Source: an uncultured bacterium (GTDB lineage: Bacteria; Bacillota_I; Bacilli_A; RFN20; CAG-826). Taken from it: a stretch of 64,000 bases of DNA. Positions within the stretch are counted from its first letter, which is position 1. The number at the start of each line of letters is the position of its first letter. The position numbers and the translations under genes are program-made. Of this stretch, positions 47,550 through 56,822 are shown one piece after another. The DNA is taken from the NCBI GenBank assembly GCA_949299395.1, contig CASGAB010000004.1:1-64000 (forward strand), read 5' to 3'. The notes beneath the pieces are model-generated. The model worked only from the letters and a program-made list of their open reading frames with translations. It was not told where the DNA came from and made no database searches.

Positions 47550-49097
47550 TTAATCACTTACCTTATTTAATACAAGTTTTCTTTGAGATTTATTGTCACT
47601 ATTATTACTATTATTATAAATAATAGTAAAATCATAGATATTTTTATTAACGATGTTATTTTTAGAAATAATAAAACCAAATAAGACTATAGTAATATCA
47701 ATTCCTCCAGTCGTTATAAAAAATATTGGGAAATCTTCACTAAACATATAGATAAAATAAGGGGTTAACATGAATATGAACATAAGGAGATAACCCGTAT
47801 TCTTTTTATCATGTCTAATAATATTAGCTAATTTTAAAATAATTATTATAAATACTGCTAAATAACAGATTGAAAGGAATACTCCTCCGGTTGAAAATAC
47901 CTCAACAAAAGCATTGTGGTAATTATAATAATTTGGACCAATGTTATCTAAACTTCTAAGTAAATAAGTGGAGATATTATAACCAACCCCAAATAAAATA
48001 TCGTAAATATTATAATTTGAATAGCCTTGTCTAATAATATCGAATCTACCATCTATTTTAGAGAAATATTTTAAAATTAAATCATATAAAGTATATGTAA
48101 CAGTCTCAATATTACCGGTTTCTTTATCTTCAACATCTTCACTAATTTTAAAATTTTGAATAAAGAAAATATCTAATATTAAATAGATAAAGACGAATAT
48201 TGTGATTGATAAAAGAATTGTAAATAACAATTTATTTTTATAAAAAGATTTATAAATAAAATAAAAGTAAGTTAAAACAAGGAAAGTAAATGTACAAATA
48301 AAAGCAGTTCTACTTCCACTACAAATAATAAAGAAAATATAAATAATATTAAGTAGTAGCATCCAATATTTTTTATATAGTATAGATAATAAAGTAGTGG
48401 ATAAAGATGTTAAAAACATCATATGTCCAATAGTATTTCCATTATTAAAAAATGATTTAATTCTAACCGTATTATTACCTAAATCGAATTTAGTAAAAAA
48501 CGCTGGATTAGTAATAATCGTGATATATTTTTCTCCTTCAGTAATAAATGAATATCCTAAAATTACGATTGCTACTAAAATATTTGCAGCAAATAAAGCT
48601 TTAAGTAAAAAATAATTGTTCTTTTTAAATTCTGGAACCATATTAAAAACCATAAACCAAAGTAAACAAGCAAAAATTACTTGGCTAATGCTGACTAATC
48701 TATCAAGCATTGATATTGGTGGATAAATATTTTTAGATGGATCTTCTAAATCTTGGAAATATAGATGGTCATAATCATGCAAAAGAGTTAAAAAAGATAA
48801 ATATATAATAATTAACCCAACAAAAATAAATCCGATAGTTATCTTATTTTCTAGTCTAATTATTTTAAATTTAAAAGCTAAATAATATATAACAGAAAAT
48901 AAAATAACAAGCGGGATACTAAATCCGATTGCTCCTTCAACTGTTACTCCATTAGAAAAAGAACCATCATTACCGATAGTATATTCTCCATATATAAGGG
49001 TTAAAATAATCGTTATTAAAACTAATCCTAAATATCCTAAATTAAGATAGTTAATTTCTTTTATTTTATTTTTTAAAGATAAAATGCGTTCTTTCAT
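47550..49097 (-). CDS. O-antigen ligase-like membrane protein (possible pilin glycosylation ligase)
   Basis: 515 residues with about 12 helices. SGSRTAFI and HNAFVEVFSTGG lie in the large periplasmic-type loop, as in the Wzy_C family. Such proteins include O-antigen ligases, polymerases and PilO/TfpO pilin oligosaccharyltransferases. It starts 20 bases after the pilus ATPase gene, so a role in attaching sugar to pilin is plausible but unproven. Confidence 0.7.
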   Translation of the reverse strand: MKERILSLKNKIKEINYLNLGYLGLVLITIILTLIYGEYTIGNDGSFSNGVTVEGAIGFSIPLVILFSVIYYLAFKFKIIRLENKITIGFIFVGLIIIYLSFLTLLHDYDHLYFQDLEDPSKNIYPPISMLDRLVSISQVIFACLLWFMVFNMVPEFKKNNYFLLKALFAANILVAIVILGYSFITEGEKYITIITNPAFFTKFDLGNNTVRIKSFFNNGNTIGHMMFLTSLSTTLLSILYKKYWMLLLNIIYIFFIICSGSRTAFICTFTFLVLTYFYFIYKSFYKNKLLFTILLSITIFVFIYLILDIFFIQNFKISEDVEDKETGNIETVTYTLYDLILKYFSKIDGRFDIIRQGYSNYNIYDILFGVGYNISTYLLRSLDNIGPNYYNYHNAFVEVFSTGGVFLSICYLAVFIIIILKLANIIRHDKKNTGYLLMFIFMLTPYFIYMFSEDFPIFFITTGGIDITIVLFGFIISKNNIVNKNIYDFTIIYNNSNNSDNKSQRKLVLNKVSD

Positions 49098-49117
49098 TTG
49101 AAGTTTTTTTTATTTTT

Positions 49118-50878
49118 TTATTTATTTTCTTCATTAATAATTGGGGTTGGATTAAAGTTAAAGATTTCATTCTTTTTCTTTTTATTTTCAACAACCTCAA
49201 CAACATTAACAATAGATTTATAATCATCTAAAGAAATGATTCCTTCTTTAACAAGTTTACTTGCTTTAAAATCAATTTCTTTAAAGCCATCATCATGAGC
49301 AAGATCTTTAATTTTTTCAATATCTGCATAAGATGTTGCGATACTTCTTCTTAATTTATCATTTAATTTTAAGATTTCAAAAACCGCAATTCTTCCGCTA
49401 TATCCGGTATAATTACATGCTTCACAACCCTTTGCTTCATAGATTTTATCGCCTTCATTTATATCATGGAGGTAAGAAGCTTCTTCGGCTGTAACGATAT
49501 GTTCTTTTTTACATTTTGGACATAATCTTCTAACAAGTCTTTGAGAAATTGCACCAAGTAAAGCATCACTAACAAGATAAGGTTCAACACCCATATCAAC
49601 AAGTCTAGTAATTGTTGTAACAGCATCGTTAGTGTGGACACTAGATAAAACTAAGTGACCAGTAATAGCAGCTTGAACAGCAATATGAGCGGTTTCATTA
49701 TCTCTAATTTCACCAACCATGATAATGTTAGGGTCTTGTCTAAGAATAGATCTTAATGAACGAGCAAAAGTTAAATCAACTTTATTATTAACTTGAAGTT
49801 GGTTAATTCCACTAATATCATTTTCAACAGGGTCTTCAACAGTAATAATATTAACTCCAACCTTATTTAATCTTTTTAAAATGCTATATAAAGTTGTAGT
49901 TTTACCACTTCCTGTAGGACCGGTTAAAAGAATAATTCCGTGAGGTGAAGAAATAAGTTCATTAATTAAGTTATAGTCTTCTTTATCATGAATTAATTCT
50001 TCTAAAGTTTCGCCTTGATCAAGAGAGTTATAAAGTCTAATAACAATTTTTTCGCCGTATTGAATTGGTAAAGTAGAAACACGGAAATCGTAGTCAGTAT
50101 CGTTATAATTAAAGTTAATCTTACCATCTTGAGGGACTCTTCTTTCAGCAATATCAAGTCGAGCCATAATCTTGAATCTAGAGATTAAAGATTGATAGTT
50201 TTTAGCATCAATTGTGGTATGCTCTTTTAAAACACCATCAACTCTAAAACGGACTCTAACTTTATCTTCCATTGGTTCGATATGAATATCACTAGCTTTT
50301 TCATTTAATGCTTCTTTAAGTAAAGTATTAGCGAGTTGAACGGAAGGTCCATCAACATAATCTTCTAAACTTTCTCTAGCTTCCTCTTCTGCAAAACCTT
50401 TATCTTTTCTAATATTTTCAGCAGCTTCTTCTCTTTTTGATTTACTATCAATAGTAAAAATTAAAGAGTCCATATCTTTAGAAGAAACTAAATAAACTTT
50501 ATATGGATCTGAGGTATAAAATGAAATTTTTTGAGTTTCATCAAAAGTATAAGGATTATCAATTAAGACGATTAAAGAGCCATCTTTTTCATCCTTTTTA
50601 AAAGGAACAATTCTTTTTTGGATAATAAACATCTTGTTAAATTCTTTATAAATTGAATTATCAAGATTATAAATATTGAATTCTTCATAATAAGGGATAT
50701 TAAAGATATCTCCTAAAGCGGATAAAACTTTTTCTTTATCAAAATCTTTTTTAACGATTAAATAATCACTTAATAAACGATCTTCAATATTGGCTTCCGT
50801 TATAAAATCGTTAGCATCTTTAATATCGATTAATCCTCTTTTTAAAAACTCATCTTTTAAAAATTCATTAACTTTCAT
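49118..50878 (-). CDS. pilB: type IV pilus/type II secretion assembly ATPase
   Basis: 586 residues. It drives pilin polymerisation at the inner membrane. An N-terminal MshEN-like domain (about 1-145) precedes the ATPase. Walker A GPTGSGKTT is at 320-328, the Asp and His boxes follow in VEDPVE and HLVLSSVHTND, Walker B in IIMVGEIRD. Two CxxC pairs (Cys453/456 and Cys485/488) form the zinc site. No PilT is in the window. Confidence 0.95.
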   Translation of the reverse strand: MKVNEFLKDEFLKRGLIDIKDANDFITEANIEDRLLSDYLIVKKDFDKEKVLSALGDIFNIPYYEEFNIYNLDNSIYKEFNKMFIIQKRIVPFKKDEKDGSLIVLIDNPYTFDETQKISFYTSDPYKVYLVSSKDMDSLIFTIDSKSKREEAAENIRKDKGFAEEEARESLEDYVDGPSVQLANTLLKEALNEKASDIHIEPMEDKVRVRFRVDGVLKEHTTIDAKNYQSLISRFKIMARLDIAERRVPQDGKINFNYNDTDYDFRVSTLPIQYGEKIVIRLYNSLDQGETLEELIHDKEDYNLINELISSPHGIILLTGPTGSGKTTTLYSILKRLNKVGVNIITVEDPVENDISGINQLQVNNKVDLTFARSLRSILRQDPNIIMVGEIRDNETAHIAVQAAITGHLVLSSVHTNDAVTTITRLVDMGVEPYLVSDALLGAISQRLVRRLCPKCKKEHIVTAEEASYLHDINEGDKIYEAKGCEACNYTGYSGRIAVFEILKLNDKLRRSIATSYADIEKIKDLAHDDGFKEIDFKASKLVKEGIISLDDYKSIVNVVEVVENKKKKNEIFNFNPTPIINEENK

Positions 50879-50909
50879 ATATTTTTACCTCTTATTCATT
50901 CTATATATA

Positions 50910-52121
50910 TTAAGCAAGTGGAGCTGTTGTAAATTGGAAGATTGGGAGCATAACAGCAAGGAGAATAACTCCAACTAAAGCACCCATAATAACAATAACG
51001 ACTGGTTCTAATAAACCAATTGCTCTAGTTAAAGATGCATTAAAGACTCCTTGATAATAACCACCAATCTTTTCTAAAGATTGAGTTAAAGCACTATTAT
51101 CTTCACCAACCTTTACCATTTGAATAAAAAGTGCAGGGAAAAAGCCACAATTTTCTAAAGCTCTAGATAATTTTTTACCATTAGAAACTTCTTCAATTGC
51201 AAAATTAAACTTCTTAGTAAAATATTCATTATTAATAATTCTTGGCATTTCTTTCATTGCACTAATAACAGTCATACCACTACCAAGTAGTGTAGCAAAT
51301 GAAGAAGCAAATCTTGTTGTAATTGAATTGATTTTAACTTTTCTAACAAGTGGGAATTTAATTAAAAATGCTTCTTTAATAAATTTACCTAATTTAGTCT
51401 TAAAAAAGATAAATAAGAAGATTATTAACGCTACAATAACAATTAAAATAATTATGATATTATCGACAAAAAAGTTTGAAAATCCTAAAACTATTTGAGT
51501 TAAAAGAGGAACTTCTTGACCATATTGTAAAATCATATCTGCAAACATTGGAACAACATAAATCATCAGTAAAAAGAAAATTGCAGTAATAACAACAAAA
51601 AGGAAAATCGGATATGCCATAGACGATTTTACTTTTTGTTTTATTTTTTGATCATTATCATAATAATCACTAGCTTTTCTTAAAACCCCTGCTAAATTAC
51701 CAGAAATTTCACCAATATAAATCATTGAACAGAAATATTCAGGAAAGATTTTTTTATGTTTTCTTAAAGCGGTAGTAAGTAAAGATCCTCCTAAAACATC
51801 TTCATAAACTTCAGAGATAACATTTTTAAAAACAGTTGAAAATTCTTGTTTTCTTAAAACATCTAAACATTCACTTAATTCGCTACCAGTATTAAGCATA
51901 ATTGCAAATTCTTCACAAAAAGTAATAAATTCACTTCTAGAAACCCTAGATGAAACTGCTAAAAAATTGCTTCTTCTTTTTTCTTTTTCTTTTTTAAAAT
52001 CAATTAAAGTAATTCCGGCATCTTTAAGTCTAATTTTTAGTTCACTTTCATCACTAGCTTTCATCCTGTCTTTAATAATAGTTGAATTTTCATCATAGCC
52101 TATATAATTAAAAATTGGCAT
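50910..52121 (-). CDS. pilC: type IV pilus/type II secretion inner-membrane platform protein
   Basis: 403 residues of the GspF/PilC family: two homologous cytosolic domains and three membrane helices (about 170-190, 220-245 and 372-395). The motif ARxGSGMTV-like FATLLGSGMTVISAMKEMP is in the second domain. It lies between pilD-like and pilB-like genes. Confidence 0.93.
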   Translation of the reverse strand: MPIFNYIGYDENSTIIKDRMKASDESELKIRLKDAGITLIDFKKEKEKRRSNFLAVSSRVSRSEFITFCEEFAIMLNTGSELSECLDVLRKQEFSTVFKNVISEVYEDVLGGSLLTTALRKHKKIFPEYFCSMIYIGEISGNLAGVLRKASDYYDNDQKIKQKVKSSMAYPIFLFVVITAIFFLLMIYVVPMFADMILQYGQEVPLLTQIVLGFSNFFVDNIIIILIVIVALIIFLFIFFKTKLGKFIKEAFLIKFPLVRKVKINSITTRFASSFATLLGSGMTVISAMKEMPRIINNEYFTKKFNFAIEEVSNGKKLSRALENCGFFPALFIQMVKVGEDNSALTQSLEKIGGYYQGVFNASLTRAIGLLEPVVIVIMGALVGVILLAVMLPIFQFTTAPLA

Positions 52122-52169
52122 ATCTATTTTTTTCTCCTTTCTTTTTGTTTATTTATATAAATTAAGTAA

Positions 52170-53102
52170 TTAACTAACTAATAATCCTAAATATTCTTCT
52201 AAATCCATCAAAGTTATTACACTATAATCAACATAATCTTTTATAAAAAATATAATAAAGTATGCAATTGCAATAAATGGGAAGAATGGGACGATTTTAG
52301 AGTTATCTTCGGTTTCACTTATCTTTTCCTCTTCTTCGATATTACTATCTATATTCTTATTTCTATCTTTAATATATCTAAATAAATAATAAATAAGAGC
52401 GGACACACTAGCTAAAAATAATAAAAGTATTATATTGATTACTCCGACATTAAGCCCTAAAAGAGTAAACATAATTACATCCGCCATTCCTATAGCATCT
52501 TTTTTAAGTAATACCTTATATATAAATATTAATAATATAAATATAATTAATGGTAATAATAATCCTCCTAGATTAAATATAAGAGTATATTTATAATTTA
52601 TTATCATTTTGATAATAAATTCTATTAATACTAATACAAGTATTAGTATTAATAGAGTATAAGGTATTTCATATTTTTTATAATCAATATATGCTCCTAT
52701 AATAAGTAGAAATACTATAAATATATCGATTATATAAATATAATCGATATAATAAATTATATAGATACTTTTATTAAATATGTAGTAACCGTATAAATAT
52801 AATGTAACAAATAATAGTAAAGATAATAGTTCTCCTATAAATAATGTCGGAGATATTTTATTTTTACAGTATCTACATCTTCCTTTTAAAAAGATATAAG
52901 AAAATAAAGGTATTAAATCTAATATAGATAATTTATGATGACAACTATCACAAAAAGAATATGGTTCATCTTTATAGCTAATATCATTAATATATCTAAA
53001 AGAAAAAGATATAAAAAAAGATGCTAATACTAAACTTAAAAATATTAGTAATACTAATAATAAACTAAATAAAAATATATCTAATTCTCCACTAATATTC
53101 AT
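52170..53102 (-). CDS. pilD: prepilin leader peptidase/N-methyltransferase
   Basis: 310 residues. It cleaves and N-methylates prepilins. Zinc ligands Cys51, Cys54, Cys76 and Cys79 form the N-terminal cytosolic loop. Eight helices follow. The catalytic aspartates are Asp140 (GAYIDYKKYEIP) and Asp208; the second lies in GMAD, where the GxGD motif has Ala for its second Gly. The gene contains long perfect inverted repeats. Confidence 0.9.
   Translation of the reverse strand: MNISGELDIFLFSLLLVLLIFLSLVLASFFISFSFRYINDISYKDEPYSFCDSCHHKLSILDLIPLFSYIFLKGRCRYCKNKISPTLFIGELLSLLLFVTLYLYGYYIFNKSIYIIYYIDYIYIIDIFIVFLLIIGAYIDYKKYEIPYTLLILILVLVLIEFIIKMIINYKYTLIFNLGGLLLPLIIFILLIFIYKVLLKKDAIGMADVIMFTLLGLNVGVINIILLLFLASVSALIYYLFRYIKDRNKNIDSNIEEEEKISETEDNSKIVPFFPFIAIAYFIIFFIKDYVDYSVITLMDLEEYLGLLVS
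52595..52621. repeat. intragenic perfect inverted repeat in pilD
   Basis: AATTTATTATCA (52595-52606) with its complement at 52610-52621, spacer TTT: 12-bp arms. Confidence 0.7.
52621..52656. repeat. 17-bp-arm intragenic inverted repeat in pilD
   Basis: TCTATTAATACTAATAC (52621-52637) with its complement at 52640-52656, spacer AA. It abuts the preceding repeat. Confidence 0.85.
52722..52751. repeat. 13-bp-arm intragenic inverted repeat in pilD
   Basis: TATATCGATTATA (52722-52734) with its complement at 52739-52751, spacer TAAA. Confidence 0.8.
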
Positions 53103-53115
53103 ATCTACCTACTAA

Positions 53116-54195
53116 TTAACTATTTACTTCTATATTTTCTTCACTTTTAATAACCATTTCTTTAGTTACATCTAAAGTTAAATTAATAATATTGTTATAT
53201 GTTTTAACTTCTTCTTCGCCTTCTCCTCCTGGATTTTCTGGATCAGTTGGTTCTTCAGCTAAAGTTGTTTCACCCTCTTCTTCTTTACCAGGTTCAGTTG
53301 GATCAAATGGTTCACTTGGTTCTTCATAGAATTTATTTTTCATATAATTGAATGGATATTCTTTTTTATTTTCAGAGATGTCTTCATCAAAATTTAATAT
53401 CGAAAAAAAGTCTAAAGTTGTGGTATAACTTTCAGTATCTATTACAATTTTAAAATTATTAAAATATGCAGTATTATCGATGTTTTTTAAACTAAAAACT
53501 TTATTTTCTTCACTAGCTAGAGAAATGAATCCACAAGAAATTCCATTTTCCGGATCTGCTTTATTTAAATCTACAACAAGTTTAATACTTGTTCCTTCTC
53601 TTGAAGTTAAATTAGCAAAAAGTTCTTGAGCATTATATGTTTTTCTATCTGTATCACTAATTATTTTTGAAGCTAAAATTTCATCAGTTTTACCGGCGTC
53701 TTCTTCAGTGTAATCGGTAGGAAAAACCGTTCTACTATATTTTTCTTTTATAGTATTATAAACTGTTTCTTCTTCAGCTGGATCAACTTCAAGAGAAAAA
53801 ATTCTATCAATTTCATCTTTATCAAAAACATAGTTATATACGATGTTTTTTAATAAATTAAGTTCTAAAGTATAGGTAGGTTCAGGAGTTTCTTCGCCTT
53901 CTTCTACCTCCTCTTGATGGCTATTTACTTTTCCTTCTTCAAGCATCATATAAAAGATATCAAAGAAGTTAGAATAAGAATATTCCATTACCTTCTCTTC
54001 TATTAGAACACTATCTTCTTTTAAAGCATTATCGTTTTTGTTCATATTTTTAAAAAGATTTGAGCTAAAAAGGAATGCTAAACAAAGTGAAGATAACATT
54101 AAAGAGATTATTAAAATAATAGCGGATGTAGTTAGTAAGATATATCCTCTATTTAATTTATTATTATGTTTTAAGTTATTCTTAATATGATACAT
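53116..54195 (-). CDS. GspK-like minor prepilin without Glu5
   Basis: 359 residues. NRGYILLTTSAIILI gives a Gly at -1 but Thr in place of Glu at +5, a trait of GspK-like tip pseudopilins, which are also large. The helix (17-40) is followed by a Glu/Pro/Thr-rich exported part. The gene lies between the prepilin peptidase and another prepilin, whose end it overlaps by 14 bases. Assignment is from motif and size. Confidence 0.6.
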   Translation of the reverse strand: MYHIKNNLKHNNKLNRGYILLTTSAIILIISLMLSSLCLAFLFSSNLFKNMNKNDNALKEDSVLIEEKVMEYSYSNFFDIFYMMLEEGKVNSHQEEVEEGEETPEPTYTLELNLLKNIVYNYVFDKDEIDRIFSLEVDPAEEETVYNTIKEKYSRTVFPTDYTEEDAGKTDEILASKIISDTDRKTYNAQELFANLTSREGTSIKLVVDLNKADPENGISCGFISLASEENKVFSLKNIDNTAYFNNFKIVIDTESYTTTLDFFSILNFDEDISENKKEYPFNYMKNKFYEEPSEPFDPTEPGKEEEGETTLAEEPTDPENPGGEGEEEVKTYNNIINLTLDVTKEMVIKSEENIEVNS

Positions 54196-54742
54196 AACTT
54201 AAAATAATATCCTCCACTTTAGCATTACTTTCTCTTAAAGAAGTAATACTAGATATAGTTATTTTTTTAACACTATAAGTATAGGTATAATCTAGATCAT
54301 TATTTTCATTAATCGGATTAGTTGATATTTCTTCTTTATAATTAAAAGAATAAACATAGGTAATACTATTATCTATATTTTCTTCTAATACTAAAGTATT
54401 AGAAGAATCTACATATATAGTATTACCATTATATTCAGGATCATTATGATCAATATTAAATTCTAATAAGGTAGGAATATAATTATTATCTATACTAATT
54501 CTATTAACAATAATGTTAATAGAGTTAGTAATGTTAATCTCTTCATTTAACTTGTTAAATGAAGAGTTATAGATAATAATTCCACTAAAAGTAAATCCAA
54601 CTCCTAAAGTAAAGATTATTAAAGATACGACTACTTCAATAATCGAAAACCCTTTTTTATTAATATTAAATATATTAAAGATATTAAAACTATGTAATAA
54701 AGAATTATTATTCTTATTTCTTTTCATCTTTATTCTTACCAA
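54182..54742 (-). CDS. minor prepilin, GspI/J-like
   Basis: 186 residues. The cleavage site KKGFSIIEVVVSLIIFTLG has Gly at -1 and Glu at +5. Both ends overlap neighbours (14 bases with the GspK-like gene, 29 bases with the PilM-like gene). It contains three inverted repeats in its coding sequence, two of them with 13-bp arms. Confidence 0.85.
   Translation of the reverse strand: MVRIKMKRNKNNNSLLHSFNIFNIFNINKKGFSIIEVVVSLIIFTLGVGFTFSGIIIYNSSFNKLNEEINITNSINIIVNRISIDNNYIPTLLEFNIDHNDPEYNGNTIYVDSSNTLVLEENIDNSITYVYSFNYKEEISTNPINENNDLDYTYTYSVKKITISSITSLRESNAKVEDIILSYVSY
54380..54407. repeat. 13-bp-arm intragenic inverted repeat
   Basis: TTCTTCTAATACT with its complement at 54395-54407, spacer AA. 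Confidence 0.8.
54500..54523. repeat. 10-bp-arm intragenic inverted repeat
   Basis: TCTATTAACA (54500-54509) with TGTTAATAGA (54514-54523), spacer ATAA. Within the minor prepilin gene. Confidence 0.6.
54539..54566. repeat. 13-bp-arm intragenic inverted repeat
   Basis: CTCTTCATTTAAC with its complement at 54554-54566, spacer TT. Confidence 0.8.
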
Positions 54743-55796
54743 ATAACCCTTTCTTTTTATTATTAGTATTATTACTATTATCGATATCTTCTTTATCTTT
54801 ATTATTACTATTAGATCTAATAAATAACTTATTTAAGAATGATTCTTTTTCAATAGGAAAAGAAAATGAATCACTTATAAGATTGATACTAATAACATCT
54901 AAATTATTAACTTCTTTTAATTTAGATGTTATTAAGTTATCTCTACCATCAATATAGATGGTAGAGATAACATTATTATTGAATAATCTATCAATCTTAT
55001 AATTAAAAGAATTAATATCTAATAATATATTATTAATTAATAAGTTATTATCATTATAATCATTATTATTAATAAATGCTTTATATCTAATATAATGTTT
55101 TTCGATATAATAATAACTTATTAAATATTTATTATCTAATATAGATAATAAATATATATAATTACCATTATTATCTTTAACTTTACTCTTATTAACATTA
55201 TTATTATTTAGTTTATTTAATAATACTAAAGCTAAATCTTTAGTATTATTAAAATTAACTAATAATGATAATGATGTTAATACTTTTTTATATTTATTTA
55301 ATAGATCTTTTTTAATTAAATATGTAACACTAATTAATCTTTTATTTTTAAATCTTATCAAGGAAGTATCACTCTTACCTTCATCTTTATATTCATCAGT
55401 GAAAGTATCTTTTAAATTATTTTCAATAACTTTAGCTAATTTAGACTTAGGAAGAGATGAAGGTAAATGTGATACTTCATAATAAGATTTATCATTTAAA
55501 TAATATAAATGAACTCTTTTATCATAATTAATAATATTATTATCATTTAAAAAGTTAATAAATTCTCCTTTTAAAGAAGATAAATCATTAAGATTAATAT
55601 TATTAAATTCTTTAGTAATAACATAATTGTTATTACTAATATCTTTATTATTATTATTATTAGTATTAGTATAAAAACTAAATATAAGGTTAATATTATT
55701 AGTGTTAAAATCAAGGATTAAACAATCAACCTTATATTTAGTTTTATTACTAATACTATTATTTACTTTATTATTAACATTATTTACTTCATCCAT
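54714..55796 (-). CDS. PilM-like protein, very Asn-rich
   Basis: 360 residues with no signal or membrane helix. The layout between two prepilins and the C-terminal part ISTIYIDGRDNLITSKLKEV, which recalls PilM, suggest the cytosolic actin-like pilus protein. Similarity is weak and Asn runs such as TNTNNNNNKDISNNN break it up. No PilN or PilO follows. It ends in KGLFGKNKDEKK. Confidence 0.45.
   Translation of the reverse strand: MDEVNNVNNKVNNSISNKTKYKVDCLILDFNTNNINLIFSFYTNTNNNNNKDISNNNYVITKEFNNINLNDLSSLKGEFINFLNDNNIINYDKRVHLYYLNDKSYYEVSHLPSSLPKSKLAKVIENNLKDTFTDEYKDEGKSDTSLIRFKNKRLISVTYLIKKDLLNKYKKVLTSLSLLVNFNNTKDLALVLLNKLNNNNVNKSKVKDNNGNYIYLLSILDNKYLISYYYIEKHYIRYKAFINNNDYNDNNLLINNILLDINSFNYKIDRLFNNNVISTIYIDGRDNLITSKLKEVNNLDVISINLISDSFSFPIEKESFLNKLFIRSNSNNKDKEDIDNSNNTNNKKKGLFGKNKDEKK
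54936..54971. repeat. 15-bp-arm intragenic inverted repeat
   Basis: GTTATCTCTACCATC (54936-54950) with its complement at 54957-54971, spacer AATATA. Contains G/C pairs, so it is not plain AT richness. Confidence 0.9.
55125..55155. repeat. 14-bp-arm intragenic inverted repeat
   Basis: ATATTTATTATCTA (55125-55138) with its complement at 55142-55155, spacer ATA. Confidence 0.8.
55217..55252. repeat. 15-bp-arm intragenic inverted repeat
   Basis: TTAATAATACTAAAG (55217-55231) with its complement at 55238-55252, spacer CTAAAT. Confidence 0.85.
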
Positions 55797-55862
55797 AATT
55801 GTGTTACCTCTTATTTATAATTATTTATTAGTTAGTTATTTAATTATTTATCACTAGTTACT

Positions 55863-55892
55863 GTTAATGAATCATACTAATGATTCATTAAC
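55863..55892. repeat. 12-bp-arm inverted repeat over the end of the prepilin gene
   Basis: GTTAATGAATCA (55863-55874) with its complement at 55881-55892, spacer TACTAA. It covers the stop codon at 55872, but no T run follows. Confidence 0.8.
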
Positions 55893-56723
55893 TCTTAAAT
55901 AATTCATTGTAAATGAATTATTTAAATCATTAAGATAGTAACTAGTGATATTAATTTCCATATATTTATAGTTACTATCATCACTACTTAATTCTTTCCA
56001 AGATTCATCATAATATTTAATATTAGATGAATCTTTAGCTATATTAATATCTTCATTAGTAAAATATATTGTTTCATCAATATATTTTACTTTAGTTATA
56101 TCAATTGGTTCTTCTATATCTATTGGTGGAACAACTTCCTCTTCTTCACCTTCTCCTTCTTCTAAAGCTGGTTCAGTAGGATCAATAGGAGGGTCAGTAG
56201 GATCAACTGGTTCTTCTGGTTCAGTAGGTGGCTCTTCTTCACCGTAGATATCCTTGTAATCGTAAGTTCTTTTAATGAATTCAAAGTTAATGGTACTACT
56301 AGTACCATTAACTTTGAAATAATAAAGAATTAATTCATCATCAGTAGTATCTAATGTATTGTTATTGTTAGCAAAGTAAATTAATGAGTGTTCATTATTT
56401 TCTTTGTTAACATTTAAATTCTTTAAAGTATCATTGATGAAGTTTTCATCTTCTTCATTTCCTAATACCATTTTAGCAGTAGATATACTGCTAAAATGGT
56501 ATAAATCTAAATCATTAAAAAATGATTCTTTTAGTGTTGTTAAACTAATTAAAGAATCATTTTTTAATGTTATAGATTTATAAGAAGATGAAACAAAAAT
56601 AATCATTGAAGTTAAACCTACTAAAATGATAGAACCACTAGCAATAGATATTGCTAGTTCTATTAGGGTAAATCCTTTTTTATTCTTATATTTATTTTTA
56701 TTTAATCTTCTTTTTATTTTCAT
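55872..56723 (-). CDS. minor prepilin with PE/T-rich region
   Basis: 283 residues. The cleavage site KKGFTLIELAISIASG has Gly at -1 and Glu at +5. A Pro/Glu/Thr-rich segment (about 168-205, with PTEPEEPVDPTDPP) interrupts the exported domain, a trait shared with the GspK-like gene. It has at least five inverted repeats, with arms up to 18 bp. Confidence 0.85.
   Translation of the reverse strand: MKIKRRLNKNKYKNKKGFTLIELAISIASGSIILVGLTSMIIFVSSSYKSITLKNDSLISLTTLKESFFNDLDLYHFSSISTAKMVLGNEEDENFINDTLKNLNVNKENNEHSLIYFANNNNTLDTTDDELILYYFKVNGTSSTINFEFIKRTYDYKDIYGEEEPPTEPEEPVDPTDPPIDPTEPALEEGEGEEEEVVPPIDIEEPIDITKVKYIDETIYFTNEDINIAKDSSNIKYYDESWKELSSDDSNYKYMEINITSYYLNDLNNSFTMNYLRVNESLV
55895..55925. repeat. 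14-bp-arm intragenic inverted repeat
   Basis: TTAAATAATTCATT (55895-55908) with AATGAATTATTTAA (55912-55925), spacer GTA. Confidence 0.8.
56280..56318. repeat. 18-bp-arm intragenic inverted repeat
   Basis: TTCAAAGTTAATGGTACT (56280-56297) with its perfect complement at 56301-56318, spacer ACT. On the minus strand it encodes residues around FKVNGTSSTINFEF. Confidence 0.95.
56465..56502. repeat. 17-bp-arm intragenic inverted repeat
   Basis: ATACCATTTTAGCAGTA (56465-56481) with its complement at 56486-56502, spacer GATA. Confidence 0.95.
56514..56568. repeat. 18-bp-arm intragenic inverted repeat with 19-base spacer
   Basis: ATTAAAAAATGATTCTTT (56514-56531) with its complement at 56551-56568. 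Confidence 0.85.
56637..56658. repeat. 10-bp-arm intragenic inverted repeat
   Basis: ACTAGCAATA with TATTGCTAGT, spacer GA. Near the prepilin membrane helix. Confidence 0.6.
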
Positions 56724-56737
56724 ATCTATATACCAAG

Positions 56738-56766
56738 ATATCCCTACACCAATGGTGTAGGGATAT
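56738..56766. repeat. 13-bp-arm inverted repeat between prepilin genes
   Basis: ATATCCCTACACC (56738-56750) with its complement at 56754-56766, spacer AAT. It lies in the 99-base gap between two prepilin genes, together with an 11-bp-arm repeat at 56782-56810. Neither is followed by a T run; they may act on mRNA stability rather than as terminators. Confidence 0.8.
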
Positions 56767-56822
56767 GAGGGGATTTTATTTATTAAAATAGTTAATTGGA
56801 CTATTTTAATTACTAAATTAGA

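Noticed and set aside
56738-56810. Rho-independent terminators between prepilin genes
   Set aside because: The stems are good but neither is followed by a T run on the transcribed strand, so they were listed as repeats.
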